Positions 24,180 through 46,097 of a stretch of DNA of 64,000 bases are shown piece after piece. The DNA lies in assembly GCA_951217055.1 (NCBI GenBank), contig OX578280.1, positions 31,935,128 through 31,999,127 of the forward strand, written 5' to 3'. Source of the DNA: Gerris lacustris (Eukaryota; Arthropoda; Insecta; Hemiptera; Gerridae). Each line of letters opens with the position of its first letter. The first letter of the stretch is position 1. Under the pieces are notes generated by a model. It was given only the letters and a program-made list of their open reading frames with translations. It was not told the origin of the DNA and did no database searches. The translations under genes were made by a program, and so were the position numbers.

Positions 24180-24660
24180 AGGGCGGGCGTTCTAAAAAAA
24201 CTTGACAACATTTCATACGTTACACACTTGGATTACATCTTCATGAATATTTTAAACAATATAGCAGAAATAAGAAGAAACAGGAAAGAAATAGACTTTA
24301 TATGGGTCAAATCACATTAAAGAAACGAGGAAGCAGACAAACTTGCCAAAACCCCTACACAACAATCTGACAAAAAAAAAAAACAAGAGATCTCATATTA
24401 CTATCCAAAAAGAATATGTTTGAAAAATGGAACAAAACTGCAAGAAGAACCAGAAAAAGCATTTTGGCTATCCTATAAGTGTGATAGGATGTGTAAAATT
24501 TACCTCACATCCTATTGGAATATCCGAAATAAATTATTAATCCAAGAAATTCAAGGTAAAAAAGAAGAAATCAAGACCACCCTTTTCTCAAATGTAATAA
24601 ATATTAAACTCACACTAAAATTCGCAAAAGAAATAAATTACTTCCCTTAGCCTAAAATTG
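24180..24660 (+). pseudogene. LINE-encoded RNase H relic
   Basis: In the frame starting 24247 the translation reads an AEIRRNRKEIDFIWVKSH segment, then a stop, then RNEEADKLAK. This corresponds to the C-terminal half of the RNase H domain of I/R1-type non-LTR retrotransposons, where a W-V-x-S-H motif precedes the conserved N-E-x-A-D. The glycine-containing link between SH and NE is missing and replaced by a stop, so the piece is dead. The sequence continues as A-rich, lysine-rich coding-like DNA to about 24660 and then an A/T-rich tail (24760-24860), consistent with the 3' end of a LINE. No RT domain precedes it; the (TA)n tract lies immediately upstream. Confidence 0.6.
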
Positions 24661-26895
24661 CAAAATCTGAAGACCACTCACCAACAGAAACCCACCAACG
24701 AAATGAAAATAAAAAATAAAAATTACTTAGGGAAAACATAGGAAGAACTTAGGACGGACTCCAAAAGTCAAATTAAAAAATTTCCCCATTTAAAAATAAA
24801 TATATAAATAAAAAAAAAATAATAATAATAAAAAAATTAAATTAAAAAATAATAAAATATTTACTCCGAAATTATCCAATATACCCTTCCACAAATGTAA
24901 TTATAAAGCTCCAATCCTTTACAAAATATCAAAACAATTATGAAAGGCACAAACTATCCCCACTCAAAATAACATTATGGCTCCGGTATATACAAAAATG
25001 TTTTGTTAGTTATGCCAATAAATAACTTGTTAAAAAAATGTTATATACGTTGTAAATATAACATTTAACGGAGAGAAAGTAAGGAGCTTTAAGATGTAAA
25101 AATATTTAAATTACAGTAGCTGACTGGGAAGGAATCACAACTAAGGACAGAACCAGAGGCTTATCGTGATAATACCTTGGCATAAAGATAGCGACCTCTG
25201 CCACGGTAAATTGATTGTATAAAAACTTGTTTCTGGACTTCTCTTGTGTAATTAAACCATTTAACACTTTAATAAAAATCAAGGCTGTTATACCATCACT
25301 CCTCAGACGAAGTGGTTCCAAATTTAAGCGTTCACACTATTATTTGTACTGATTGAAATCGTATACATGAAGCAAAAATACAAGTCGTAACGTACATTTT
25401 CGTTGGATATCCTGAAATTTCGGTTCCCGAGATGAAAACAATAGAAAAAAAGATCCTAACAGAACGACTTTTGTGTAAGCATAAAAATATAAAAGTGGTG
25501 CGTTAATTTTGATGGGGAGTTTATATACCTTGAACAAGGAAATACATTTTTCCGAAAAGTTGGTCAAACCACAAATTTGATTTTACTTTTGGTAATATTA
25601 AAATAATATTTTAGTTCGTACGGGTTTCAATATTTAAAAATAACAGGGAAAGATGAAAATTTAATCTTTTAGGAAAAAAATAAATTATACAATTTTACAA
25701 ACATCTCAGCATTCATGATGTAGTTAAGAAGAACTGTGTAGTTTTAGGAAATATGGCAGACCATTAATAAAATTTGTAGTCAGCATGAAATGTTATACAT
25801 CGTTTTTAAGGGTTTGAAGAGTATGAAAAGAATATGCAACTTTTAATACAAGATTTCCAATTTTTTTGCCGGCATTTTGATAACAAATATGGCTGATATG
25901 AGAGAGTTGAAAGTATTTCATGTTATATGGCATGTTACAATATTATAATTTTAAAGCTCTTTTCTTTTTAGGTAGATTAAGAATATGTAAGTTTTCCTCC
26001 GAAAAAAGCTTCTAGATTTAAGCGAGTTGTTTATGCGTTGCATCACAAATTTTATATTTTGAAGAGGTTTAAAGAGAAAATAGTCAATTACCGGGTCCTC
26101 TTTCAGAGTTAGAAAGATAACAAAGAAGAGAAAAAATATAGTTGAGAATTAGACTCTGTATCAGAAACCGATTTAACTTTCATATCTCATTTTAAACTTT
26201 TAACTCTATCACCTTCCTCCTTTGAAACAAACTTAGATAACTTTAGTTCAACTTGTTCTGGTGGAATATACTTATCAGTTCCTGAAGAGGATAATAAGTT
26301 CTTTTCAACACTATAAAGGAAACCGATACAAATGGTTATCCGTTCCTCTACTTAACTGCTTCTAACTTAACATCGTTTCTCTCCAGCTTAAGTCTTTCTC
26401 AATAAGTAAAGCCATCTATAGAGTTGATCGTGGAGTTAGAAAATAATCACTCAGTCCAATCTCTCATCACCTTTTATGCTTGGAGGTTTCCAGGCATTTA
26501 TCTTGTCGCATTTGTGTTTTATGGTTTTCATCACATGATTCAAATCCATTTGGTTCTCGTTTGAGTATAAGCTTCATTGATCCATTTTTGAGTTACTCTT
26601 GTCTTTTCTGTTTGAAAACTACATAGATACGAATGAATTTAATATTTAATACATTTAGTTTGTACGCTGACTGTATAAATCTATTTAATCAGATCGAAAG
26701 TGAAACAATTCGAATTTTTAGAAATCACTTCTTTTTTTCTTCTTCTTCTATTTTTTTGTCATTCTCCCGATTAATCAAACCTGCTACACCATGTGTATTA
26801 TATATATATTATCAATTTTTAAAAACTAATACAGAGATAAACACAGAACATTTAATCGAACCAAACATGTTAACTCAGCTTATACCAACCATATT
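24661..26895. other. Non-coding DNA with a repeat C copy
   Basis: 25705-26010 is a repeat C copy (ATCTCAGCATTC, AAATATGGCAGACC, GCCGGCATTTTG, TTTAGGTAGATTAAGAATAT). It serves as an uninterrupted reference for the copy split at 35.4-36.2 kb. ORFs in this stretch have no domain signal. Confidence 0.45.
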
Positions 26896-27215
26896 CAGGG
26901 CCGCTGAGAGGATTTCCCTGGGGCAAGTTAGCAACTGGCAGCACGAGTTTAGCAACCCTTTGACAAATAAAGGTGGGGGGTCCGGGGGTCTCTCCCCCCC
27001 CCCCCCCCCCCCAGAAATTTTTTTTAAAATATAATAACCAAAATATGAGTTTTAAGGATTTCTGAGGGCAATTTTGTCCTTAGAGGAAAAGATGTTTGGT
27101 AGGGACGAATTTTGATGTTTAACTAAGATGGGCTAAAAAAACAAATAATTGAGTAGTTTTGTAGCTGGTAAGTATCATTAAAAAGCCTTCTTTTACATTT
27201 TATAAAATACATAAA

Positions 27216-27248
<33 letters not shown>

Positions 27249-28275
27249 AATATTAATTGTTTGCTGAAATAGTGAGATTAAGGGGAAACAAATCAAAATA
27301 ATTAAGTAACGCTTTTTCTTTTCTTTTTTTTAAAAAACGTTGCATTACTAGAGGTCGACCAAGAAGTCATGGAAATGAGAGGAGTGCGCTAGTGTCGTCA
27401 TGTACAGTCAGTTTTTCATATAATAGACCACGGTCAAAAAACACAGTGTTGTTCTTCTGTTATTAATAATTTTATTTTTGATAACTTCTATATTTTTTGC
27501 AACAGGCAACACTGTACCTGATAAGAAATCACTAATAATATACGATAATATCTTAATATTATTATTTATTGATTATTCATAATAATATTCTTTAAATCTA
27601 AATCGATATTCTTTTTCCTTAATCTATTTTTTTTTCTTCCTCTTTATTTCTGAGTTTGATTTGGATTTAGAACAGTTGTGACTATAGTTCGTGCTGTATA
27701 AAAACAAACAAAACAGGAAACCTAACAGATTGGAAACCTTCCTGTTGTTATTCGTCAGATTTGACATAACTGGGCATGTCATACAAACTAGGAATGGTTA
27801 TTGTCTTAGCACCCGACTGTACTGACTTCGGCACTACTCGGAAGTTCCGATTTTAAATGAAGTTAAGCTTTCAGTTTCTCCCGTGTTCATGACTTCTTGG
27901 TCGACCTCTAGTAACAAATATTAATATCAGTATGTCAATATGATTTGTCTGTCAGTTTCTCTCCTTTAATTAACATTGACCATATTGAATAAGATAACAA
28001 ATCTAAGTAACTAAATGAAACCCTAAAATTCAAACTTCCATACTCATGACACATTAGGAATGTTCTTCACAATCAGTGATAAACTTAGCATCTGGGCCCC
28101 TTTGAACAAATAAAGGGGGGGGGGGGGGGTCCGGGAGTCCTCTCCCGGAAATTATTTTAAAATTTAAGTGCAAAAAGATGTTTTTAAAGAGTTTCTGAGG
28201 CCAAGTTTGTCCTAAAAAAAATTTGCGTTCGGAACTGAATGAGGTCTCCTTACAATAGTATAGAAGTATAATTTC
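26896..28275 (+). repeat. Copy of the 5.6 kb hAT-like unit, interrupted
   Basis: It starts CAGGGCCGCTGAGAGGATTT and follows 5581-6250 module by module: GGGGGGTCCGG, TTTCTGAGGG, TTTTGATGTTTA, AAATAGTGAGA, then, after the inserted MITE, TTGACCATATTGAATAAGAT. A second partial copy (28085-28275: GGGCCCCTTTGAACAA, TTTGCGTTCGGAACTGAAT) follows directly. No hAT right end was found, so the copy is rearranged. Confidence 0.65.
27348..27911. mobile_element. TA-flanked MITE with perfect 24-bp inverted repeats
   Basis: CTAGAGGTCGACCAAGAAGT begins the left end (27348-27371), and its reverse complement ends at 27911, perfect over 24 bp. TA dinucleotides abut both sides (27346-27347 and 27912-27913), as expected of Tc1/mariner-type insertion. 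The 564-bp body has no transposase ORF. It splits the hAT-like repeat at a point where the 5.9-6.0 kb copy is continuous. Confidence 0.85.
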
Positions 28276-28664
28276 AAGCTAGATTTTATTATGCTATAAA
28301 GGGGCCTCTACCGGCATTGGTACAAAGATAGTAGTTTGTGTTTAAACAGTAATATTTAAATACTATAATTGCTTCGTTTTTAAAAGGATTAATATCTACC
28401 AGAATTCCATTGTACAAGATGTAATTAACTTATAAAAATAAAATTATTATTATATTATCAATTTTTACTTTCTCGTATAAGTAGTAGATAGAAAAAGAAA
28501 GTACTGTGAGGAATTTGCACTTTTTGACTCGTCATAATATGATTTGGCGGTGATACTTTTATTTTAAAGGAAATAATAAGAACTTAGAAAAAAAACTACT
28601 TTGTAAAAGTAGCCTAAAAAAACTTATTTTAAAGTTGATAAATCAGACGAAAAGATAACAAATA
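28276..28664. other. Non-coding DNA
   Basis: AT-rich. No gene or repeat structure recognised. Confidence 0.4.
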
Positions 28665-28830
28665 ATTAAAGATAAAAAGATTTTTTATATACTACGTTTT
28701 GCTTCCGAGCTTACCGAAGGTAACGGAAGCATTGTGTTCACTTTTGAGAACGAAAAACTTTTATGCCTCCGATTTCAAAAATTCCAAGACATAAATCCGT
28801 TTCAGACATCAGGGAACATTTTTGGTCTCG

Positions 28831-28882
<52 letters not shown>

Positions 28883-29700
28883 GGTCTGTGTGTCCGCGAA
28901 TTATGAAACGTGCGACGATAACTTGAGTAAATGTCGACCGATTGTGATGAAATTTGGTAGACATGTTCATTTTAGCAATGCTCAGGACGAGTTCGTTGGA
29001 CAACGTTATCCGTCCAAGTGTTCACGAGCAATTCTCGCGTAAACGTGAACTTTAAATTTAAAATTGGAATTTTAGGTCGGGGAAAAAATCTAACTTCATC
29101 TATTCAATGAGACAAATATTTTTTTCAAATACAATTTTTTAGTAAAACGCACAGCGACACCGCTATGAAGTGTTAAAGTTCGCTAAAACTATTAATAGTT
29201 TTTACAAAATAAACAATATTACAATAAAATAATATAACAATAATGGTTATAGTACATGATAGGATGCGAGGAAGCTATGTGCCACACTAATTGGCAGTCT
29301 ATTTTAATTTTCTGTTGAATCATATGTAGTGTTGATAATATAATTGGCATTGTTTAATAATGTTAGTGAAAAAGAAAATAGTTTCGAATTTATTTACTTC
29401 GTATAAATGACAACTAACGCGTCATTCATGACAAACATGACAACGCGTTGTCATACATGACAACGCGTCGATTCTAGTTGTGCGAAGACGGTAGGTCATG
29501 TCAAAACAAATAAAATAACTTGTGGTTTTTTTCCAAACTAACTTTCCATAGAGCAAAATTTACTGAACACAAATTAAATTCTGCAGAAAGATGGCTAAAA
29601 GTATTAAAATAATGCATTGGCTTCGTGTTCTGAGCTATTCTAAAAGTTTCAAATTTCTAGCTCCTCTGCATGTTAGTTAAAAATCAATTGCAATCCACAA
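28665..29700 (+). repeat. Repeat R1 long copy with hairpin and CTGT run
   Basis: Block order: TATACTACGTTTT; hairpin 28701-28730; AAATCCGTTTCAGACATCAG; perfect (CTGT)n at 28829-28881; AACTTGAGTAAA; GATAGGATGCGAGGAAGCTA at about 29257; then GTCAAAACAAATAAAATAAC at about 29499-29690. The 102-codon ORF at 28734-29042 is a repeat product through the CTGT run. Compare 8440-9175, where the last block comes before the hairpin. Confidence 0.7.
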
Positions 29701-31260
29701 TTACATCTCATCTGTCTATTAAAATTTTTTTTTCTTTATATAAAATGGAATTCGATTATTTTACCTTATTCTTTACTTCTATTATCTATACACTATAAAG
29801 CCGCATGGCTAACTGACTGACATAAATGTTTATCCACTTCCAGAAGAGCTAGTCCTCTATATAAGGTTACTTGGACATTTTCAGTATTCATTTAAAACTA
29901 TATCCTTTACGTATTTTAATTTAATTTTTGAAAAACTTTTATTTTATCGCAGAGAAAACTGGTCTATCGTACATTTATGATAACACTGATAAGGGATAAG
30001 AATGTCTTTTAAATTATTTTATTTAATTAATTTTACATAATATTATTTTTATTATTCAAATAATGTCTCACGATAGGTCAGTACGCTGTGTGTTTACCAA
30101 CCCATTCAATTTGGGCAGCATCACTGTTATTTATGTAAATAAAGTGTTTCTCTCTTCCTCTTCTCTTAAGAATTCTTACATGCTAAAATTGCTCTACTTC
30201 TATGTTATACGTCTTTGCCTTCTGATCTTGAGTTAGGGGAAAACTTATAAAAATGGTTTTAATCTAAGTGTATATTTATATTAATATTAGTATTTCTCTT
30301 ATTATATTTAAATGTATATATTATTTATTTGCTACTTTAATTATTCGTTATAATTATCTATTATTTATATAAGGTTTTGTGCTTAATTTTATCTCAGTCA
30401 CTTTGTATTACTTGGTTTTATATCTTGTAAGATTGACATAAAATTTATTAAAATCTTTTTTATCAGATTTAAAGTTCATGGACTTATCTTCCAAGCTAAT
30501 ATGTGCTGCCTTTAAATATTGTCTTTAAAATGTATTAATTTCTTTGTTTAGGATAATTGTATTTTCGAAGTTATATCGTCGAACCTAAATCGTCGACCTA
30601 TATTTTCGAACCTATATCGACAAAAGTAAGATGGTTTGTCGAAAGTACATCCAGATTAATTTCAACACCCGGGCACAATTTATATTACTAACATAATACT
30701 TAAATTTGTGTAAAGAAAAAACAAAAAAATGTTTTTTTATTTGTTTAAACATTTAAAATAAAAGGGGGAAACGCAATTAATGTGTGTGTTGTGTGTATTT
30801 ATATTTTAACATTAAAAATTATGGAAGGAAATCACAAAGATTCATATTTTTTTACTTCAAAATACTTTTTGAGGAAAAATAAGGAGGAAACGCGGTAAAA
30901 TCCTTTATCGGTAACTGAGTTTTTTAAACAAAGGGGAAACGATTAAATAAATTATATAGTAATAGGTTGTAAAAGTATAACACCAATAAAATATGCGCCA
31001 TAGGATGCAAGGAAAGCTATGTGCCACAATAATTAACAGGTTTTATTAAATAAATTTATAATATAATTTTTTCGTCTATAATAAATCCATTGCAAAATAA
31101 CAAATACTATTGATATAATTGAAATTAATTTACGTAAGTAAATATTTGCTGAGCTAATACGCCCCTGAAAAAAAAAGCAAACAATGCCGTCACTGATGAA
31201 AAAATTATAAATTTCATACTTCATTAGTTGTTCCTTCTCACTGCATAACTTACTTATCAT
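29701..31260. other. Non-coding DNA upstream of the oxidase gene
   Basis: AT-rich. Near 30567-30640 there are loose repeats of a TCGAACCTATATCG-like string. A degraded block of the R1 tail (GGATGCAAGGAAAGCTATGT) lies at about 31003-31022. No gene is supported. Confidence 0.4.
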
Positions 31261-31339
31261 TATATAGGTAGATAAGTTATAGCATTATAAAACTATATCT
31301 CTAATTTTTAATTTATTTAACTGTATAAGCAAAAGAAAT
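31261..31339 (+). promoter_or_regulatory. Candidate promoter and 5' UTR of the oxidase gene
   Basis: TATATA at 31261-31266 lies about 75 bases before the start codon at 31340, leaving room for a short leader. The DNA here is so AT-rich that a chance TATA is likely. Confidence 0.25.
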
Positions 31340-42693
<11,354 letters not shown>

Positions 42694-42834
42694 TAACTTT
42701 AAGTTTTTCTGGAGATATGTATGATAATTAAATCATGCTATAAACGAACATAAAATTGTGTATTTATTTATTAGTTTTGCTAGGGTGTTGGATAGCTTGG
42801 GTCATATAGAGCCCAAGAATTAAACAATTAATTC

Positions 42835-42840
42835 AATAAA
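42835..42840 (+). terminator. Poly(A) signal of the oxidase gene
   Basis: AATAAA about 142 bases after the stop codon; the first canonical hexamer downstream. Confidence 0.55.
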
Positions 42841-43334
42841 ACTTCCTATTCTTTGGAGTCTAAGTGAATAATGAATTAAATTACAAGTTCAATAATTGCA
42901 AACCCATAACAGGGGCCAAGGTTGAGCATGGACCAGCAGTTGAAAAAAGAGGTTGACGGATTTCACCTGAGATCTCCTAGTAAACGTTGATCTGCTACCT
43001 GGGGTAGCTCTGATCCAAGTTTGTTTAATGCCTCATTCAGAAACTTATATCAAACCTGGCTCCAACTAAGATACAACCAAACCAAAGATACAAAAAAGTC
43101 TTTCATAGAATCTTGCTGATTTTTGTGTTATCAGTTTTTCGATAAGACTTACTGTTAATTCATAGTAATACCTTTAACGTTGCGTCCACCTGTTTTAAAA
43201 TGAAAAAGGTACCAGAGGGTGTATCAAAAATGTCAAAATTTTCTAACTTTTATTTTTTTATTTTTTGGCATTTAGAAAAAGCCAAATGCCCAATTTATTT
43301 AAAAACTACCCTATCATTATTTAATAATGTTACT
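42841..43334. other. Intergenic DNA
   Basis: No gene or structured repeat recognised. Confidence 0.4.
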
Positions 43335-43910
43335 GAAGGCTCTCCTCGCTTGCCTGTTTTTACAGTAATTCTACATAATCTTTAGTTAATAAAATAATTG
43401 TAGGTTCACTACGCATGCCTGTTTTTTCAGTATTTCTACATAATCTTTATTTAATAAAAAAATTGCAAGCTCACCTCACTCGCTTGTTTTTACACAATTA
43501 CTACATAATCTTTATTTAATAAGATAATTGCAGACTCGCTTCGCTCGCCTGTTTATAAACTATTTGTACATAATCATTGTTTAATATAAAGTTATTGCAG
43601 CATAAGTCCATAATCTGCATTTAATAATATTAATGTGGGCTCACTTCGCTCACCTGTTTATACAGTATTTGTACATAATCAGTGTAGTGTCTAAAATAAA
43701 GTTATTGCAGGCTCGCTGCGCTCGCCTATTTATACAATATTTCTTCATAATCATTGTCTAATATAAAATTGTTGCAGGCTCGCTCCGCTCGTCTTTTTAT
43801 ACAGTCTGCTCATACAGTATTTGTACATAAACATTGTCTAATATAAAGTTATTGCAGAATCGCTGCGCTCACATGTTTATACAGTATTTGTTCATAATCA
43901 TTGTGTTTGT
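43335..43910 (+). repeat. Tandem satellite, 64-79 bp unit, about eight copies
   Basis: Units begin near 43338, 43403, 43467, 43533, 43638, 43710, 43778 and 43857 with GGCTCGCTGCGCTCGCC or a variant, followed by TACAGTATTTGTACATAATC, ATTGTCTAATATAAAGTTAT and TGCAG. Two to three further units occur at 57980-58110. Confidence 0.85.
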
Positions 43911-44017
43911 ACCATGGGGCATGGAGCCTGACCTGGCCACAATTCTAGAAATAAATTATAAAAGAAATAATAAGGTAACTGAAAAATATAGAAGAAAGTA
44001 GCGGACTGTTGTTTTAA

Positions 44018-45067
44018 CCCTTTTGGTCACCACGTCATCTACACTAACTTCAGAGGCTGTCACTAGCTATGAGAAGGGAGAACATATATCGGTTGATACA
44101 TGTTAAGTGATTAGTTCTGAATTCCACCACCTGATTTCTGTCATTTACAATAGCTAAGGGTAGGCTTTATTCATTATTTTCGTTCTGTAAATCATGCCAC
44201 CTCTGCCTTGTTCGTTCTGTCCCACAATTTTATTTTTTGGAGGCAGTTAGCGCAATTTTATTATTGCTTTTTATTATTTTATTGTTTATAAAAGTTAAAT
44301 AAAATCAAAAAAACATTTTTTGCGCTCATTCAGTAAATAAATTTAAAATTTATAAAGGCTTAAAGATCTGTCCTCTACAGAGGACAAAAGTACTATACGG
44401 AAGATGGATATGGAAAAAAGGTCTAACTTCCAAGAGATTTGAACGATTTTTAACAATGGTGATGATTCAGAACTATCTGAAATCAAAGATGATGATGATT
44501 TATTAGCAGAAGAATGAATTTGTGATAATTCGTTATCTGAAGATCAAATAAATAGCAATTATTGCCCGAAAATGAGATCATGGAAGGATATAAGTACAAT
44601 TTATTTTACATTTAAAACTAAAAAATAATCCTGGGACTACTTTTTCATCTAATATTACTATGTTACATGATACATTATTTAAATTTTTTTTTTATATATA
44701 TGTTTCTCAACTATTGCGCAAGCAATAGTGAATGATAAGACTGTTGGTGATTTATTTATTTATTTCGAGAAAAAATAATTGATTTTTAAATTTCCATTCT
44801 AAATAATATTGTTTTTGTATTTCATTCTTTGTTCTTTTTAATTCAAATATTTTAATTATTATTAAAAATAAAAATTTAAATTTTGAATTTGAGTTTTGTC
44901 ACCTTTTAGTAACCATGTCCTCTGCAGAGGACAGTTAATATCTCGGGAACCAGATAAGCTAGATGCAATTTTATTTTTTCACAAAAAATCATTAAAAAAA
45001 TCATTTAGCTCAAATCAATAAAATTTTCTTTTTTTTCCATCGATTTCATAATTCGTAACTGAAAGGG
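44018..45067. mobile_element. piggyBac-type element flanked by TTAA
   Basis: The left end reads TTAA|CCCTTTTGGTCACCACG; the right end (reverse strand) reads TTAA|CCCTTTCAGTTACGAA. TTAA targets lie at 44014-44017 and 45068-45071. Palindromes of the form TGTCCTCTRCAGAGGACA occur internally at 44369-44386 and 44916-44933. Between them, from 44407, a broken frame reads an acidic stretch (ELSEIKDDDDLLAEE) and a WKDIS string, like the N-terminus of piggyBac transposases. Two in-frame stops and loss of the catalytic DDD region make it non-autonomous. Length 1050 bp. Confidence 0.8.
44407..44605 (+). pseudogene. piggyBac transposase N-terminus relic
   Basis: Starts at an ATG (MEKRSNFQEI), then a stop, an aspartate-rich run, another stop, and a final WKDIS string. 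Acidic N-termini followed by a W-based motif are common in piggyBac transposases. No catalytic core follows. The call rests on context within the TTAA-flanked element more than on the short sequence. Confidence 0.5.
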
Positions 45068-45071
45068 TTAA

Positions 45072-45384
45072 GTAGGTAAGTATAATCATTAGAATAACTT
45101 TTATTTATATAGTTCACCTCTTGACTAAGAGATGGCAGCACCATCGCTCTCACTCTAGATGTAACCTTTTTAATAAAAAATTAACCTTGCATTCGGTTCT
45201 CAACTACAAAGCATGTTCGTTTACTTATTTCTTTTCCTATTCTTTATAAATGTTTCTAATAATAATTGAGTAGAGTGTAGAACATGAATAAGTATAAATA
45301 AAAATTTAGCTGTTTAGAAATGTGGTGTAGATGTGTATGTGGATAATGCGTAGGTGGATAAAGATAATAGGTGGCTGTCCTGAA
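45072..45384. other. Intergenic DNA
   Basis: No gene recognised. Confidence 0.4.
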
Positions 45385-46097
45385 GAGAAGAAGAAGAAGA
45401 AGAAGAAGAAAAAGCATTTATTATAACAATACTTAATTACAGATTACATACATATTTATAATGCAGAATGCCTGTGTAAACCCACTGCTTTTAGCATCGG
45501 GGCTGGAGTAGGCCATCTTAACATATTTTACAAAAATATTTGACCCATTTATTGGTTCTGATTAAATACAGTGGTATACTAGATACCATAACATTAATCG
45601 ACTAAACATAAACAAACAATAATAACAATTTATTAAATAAATAGCTAGCTTAAAAACAAAACAAATAAACAATGATAACAATCCTATCCCTCCTTTTACA
45701 CTATAAAATAAATAATAAATAATAAATACACCTATAATACATTCACCTATATAGTTTAATATTCGTTGTATTTTTATATTCAGCCTATAGCTACCTTAAG
45801 TTTAACATATATTTTTTAATTTTTTTTTTTTTTGTTTTGTATTTATACTTTATGTTGACACACCTCCGTACCAGTGATCTACTATCTAAATACCTACACA
45901 TGCTTATACCTATTACCAATAAAGCTCTTTACTTTGCTTATACCTATAATGAATTAAGATTCCTAACATATAAAATACATGCACATTCTTTTATACCTAA
46001 CAAAAAAAAAAAAATAAATAAATAAAATAAAATAAATAAATAAATAATAATAAATAAATAAAATAATAATAATAATTTCACTAACATTTAAAATTTC

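Noticed and set aside
26633..27034. 133-codon ORF ending in a proline run
   Set aside because: The end is a C homopolymer inside the hAT-like repeat; the rest is AT-rich with no family match.
28734..29042. 102-codon ORF with repeated VCLS
   Set aside because: It runs through a CTGT microsatellite inside dispersed repeat R1; the sister copy at 8.8 kb does not keep the frame.
43335..43910. CRISPR-like array
   Set aside because: Unit repeats are similar along their entire length with no unique spacers, and the context is eukaryotic; it is a satellite.
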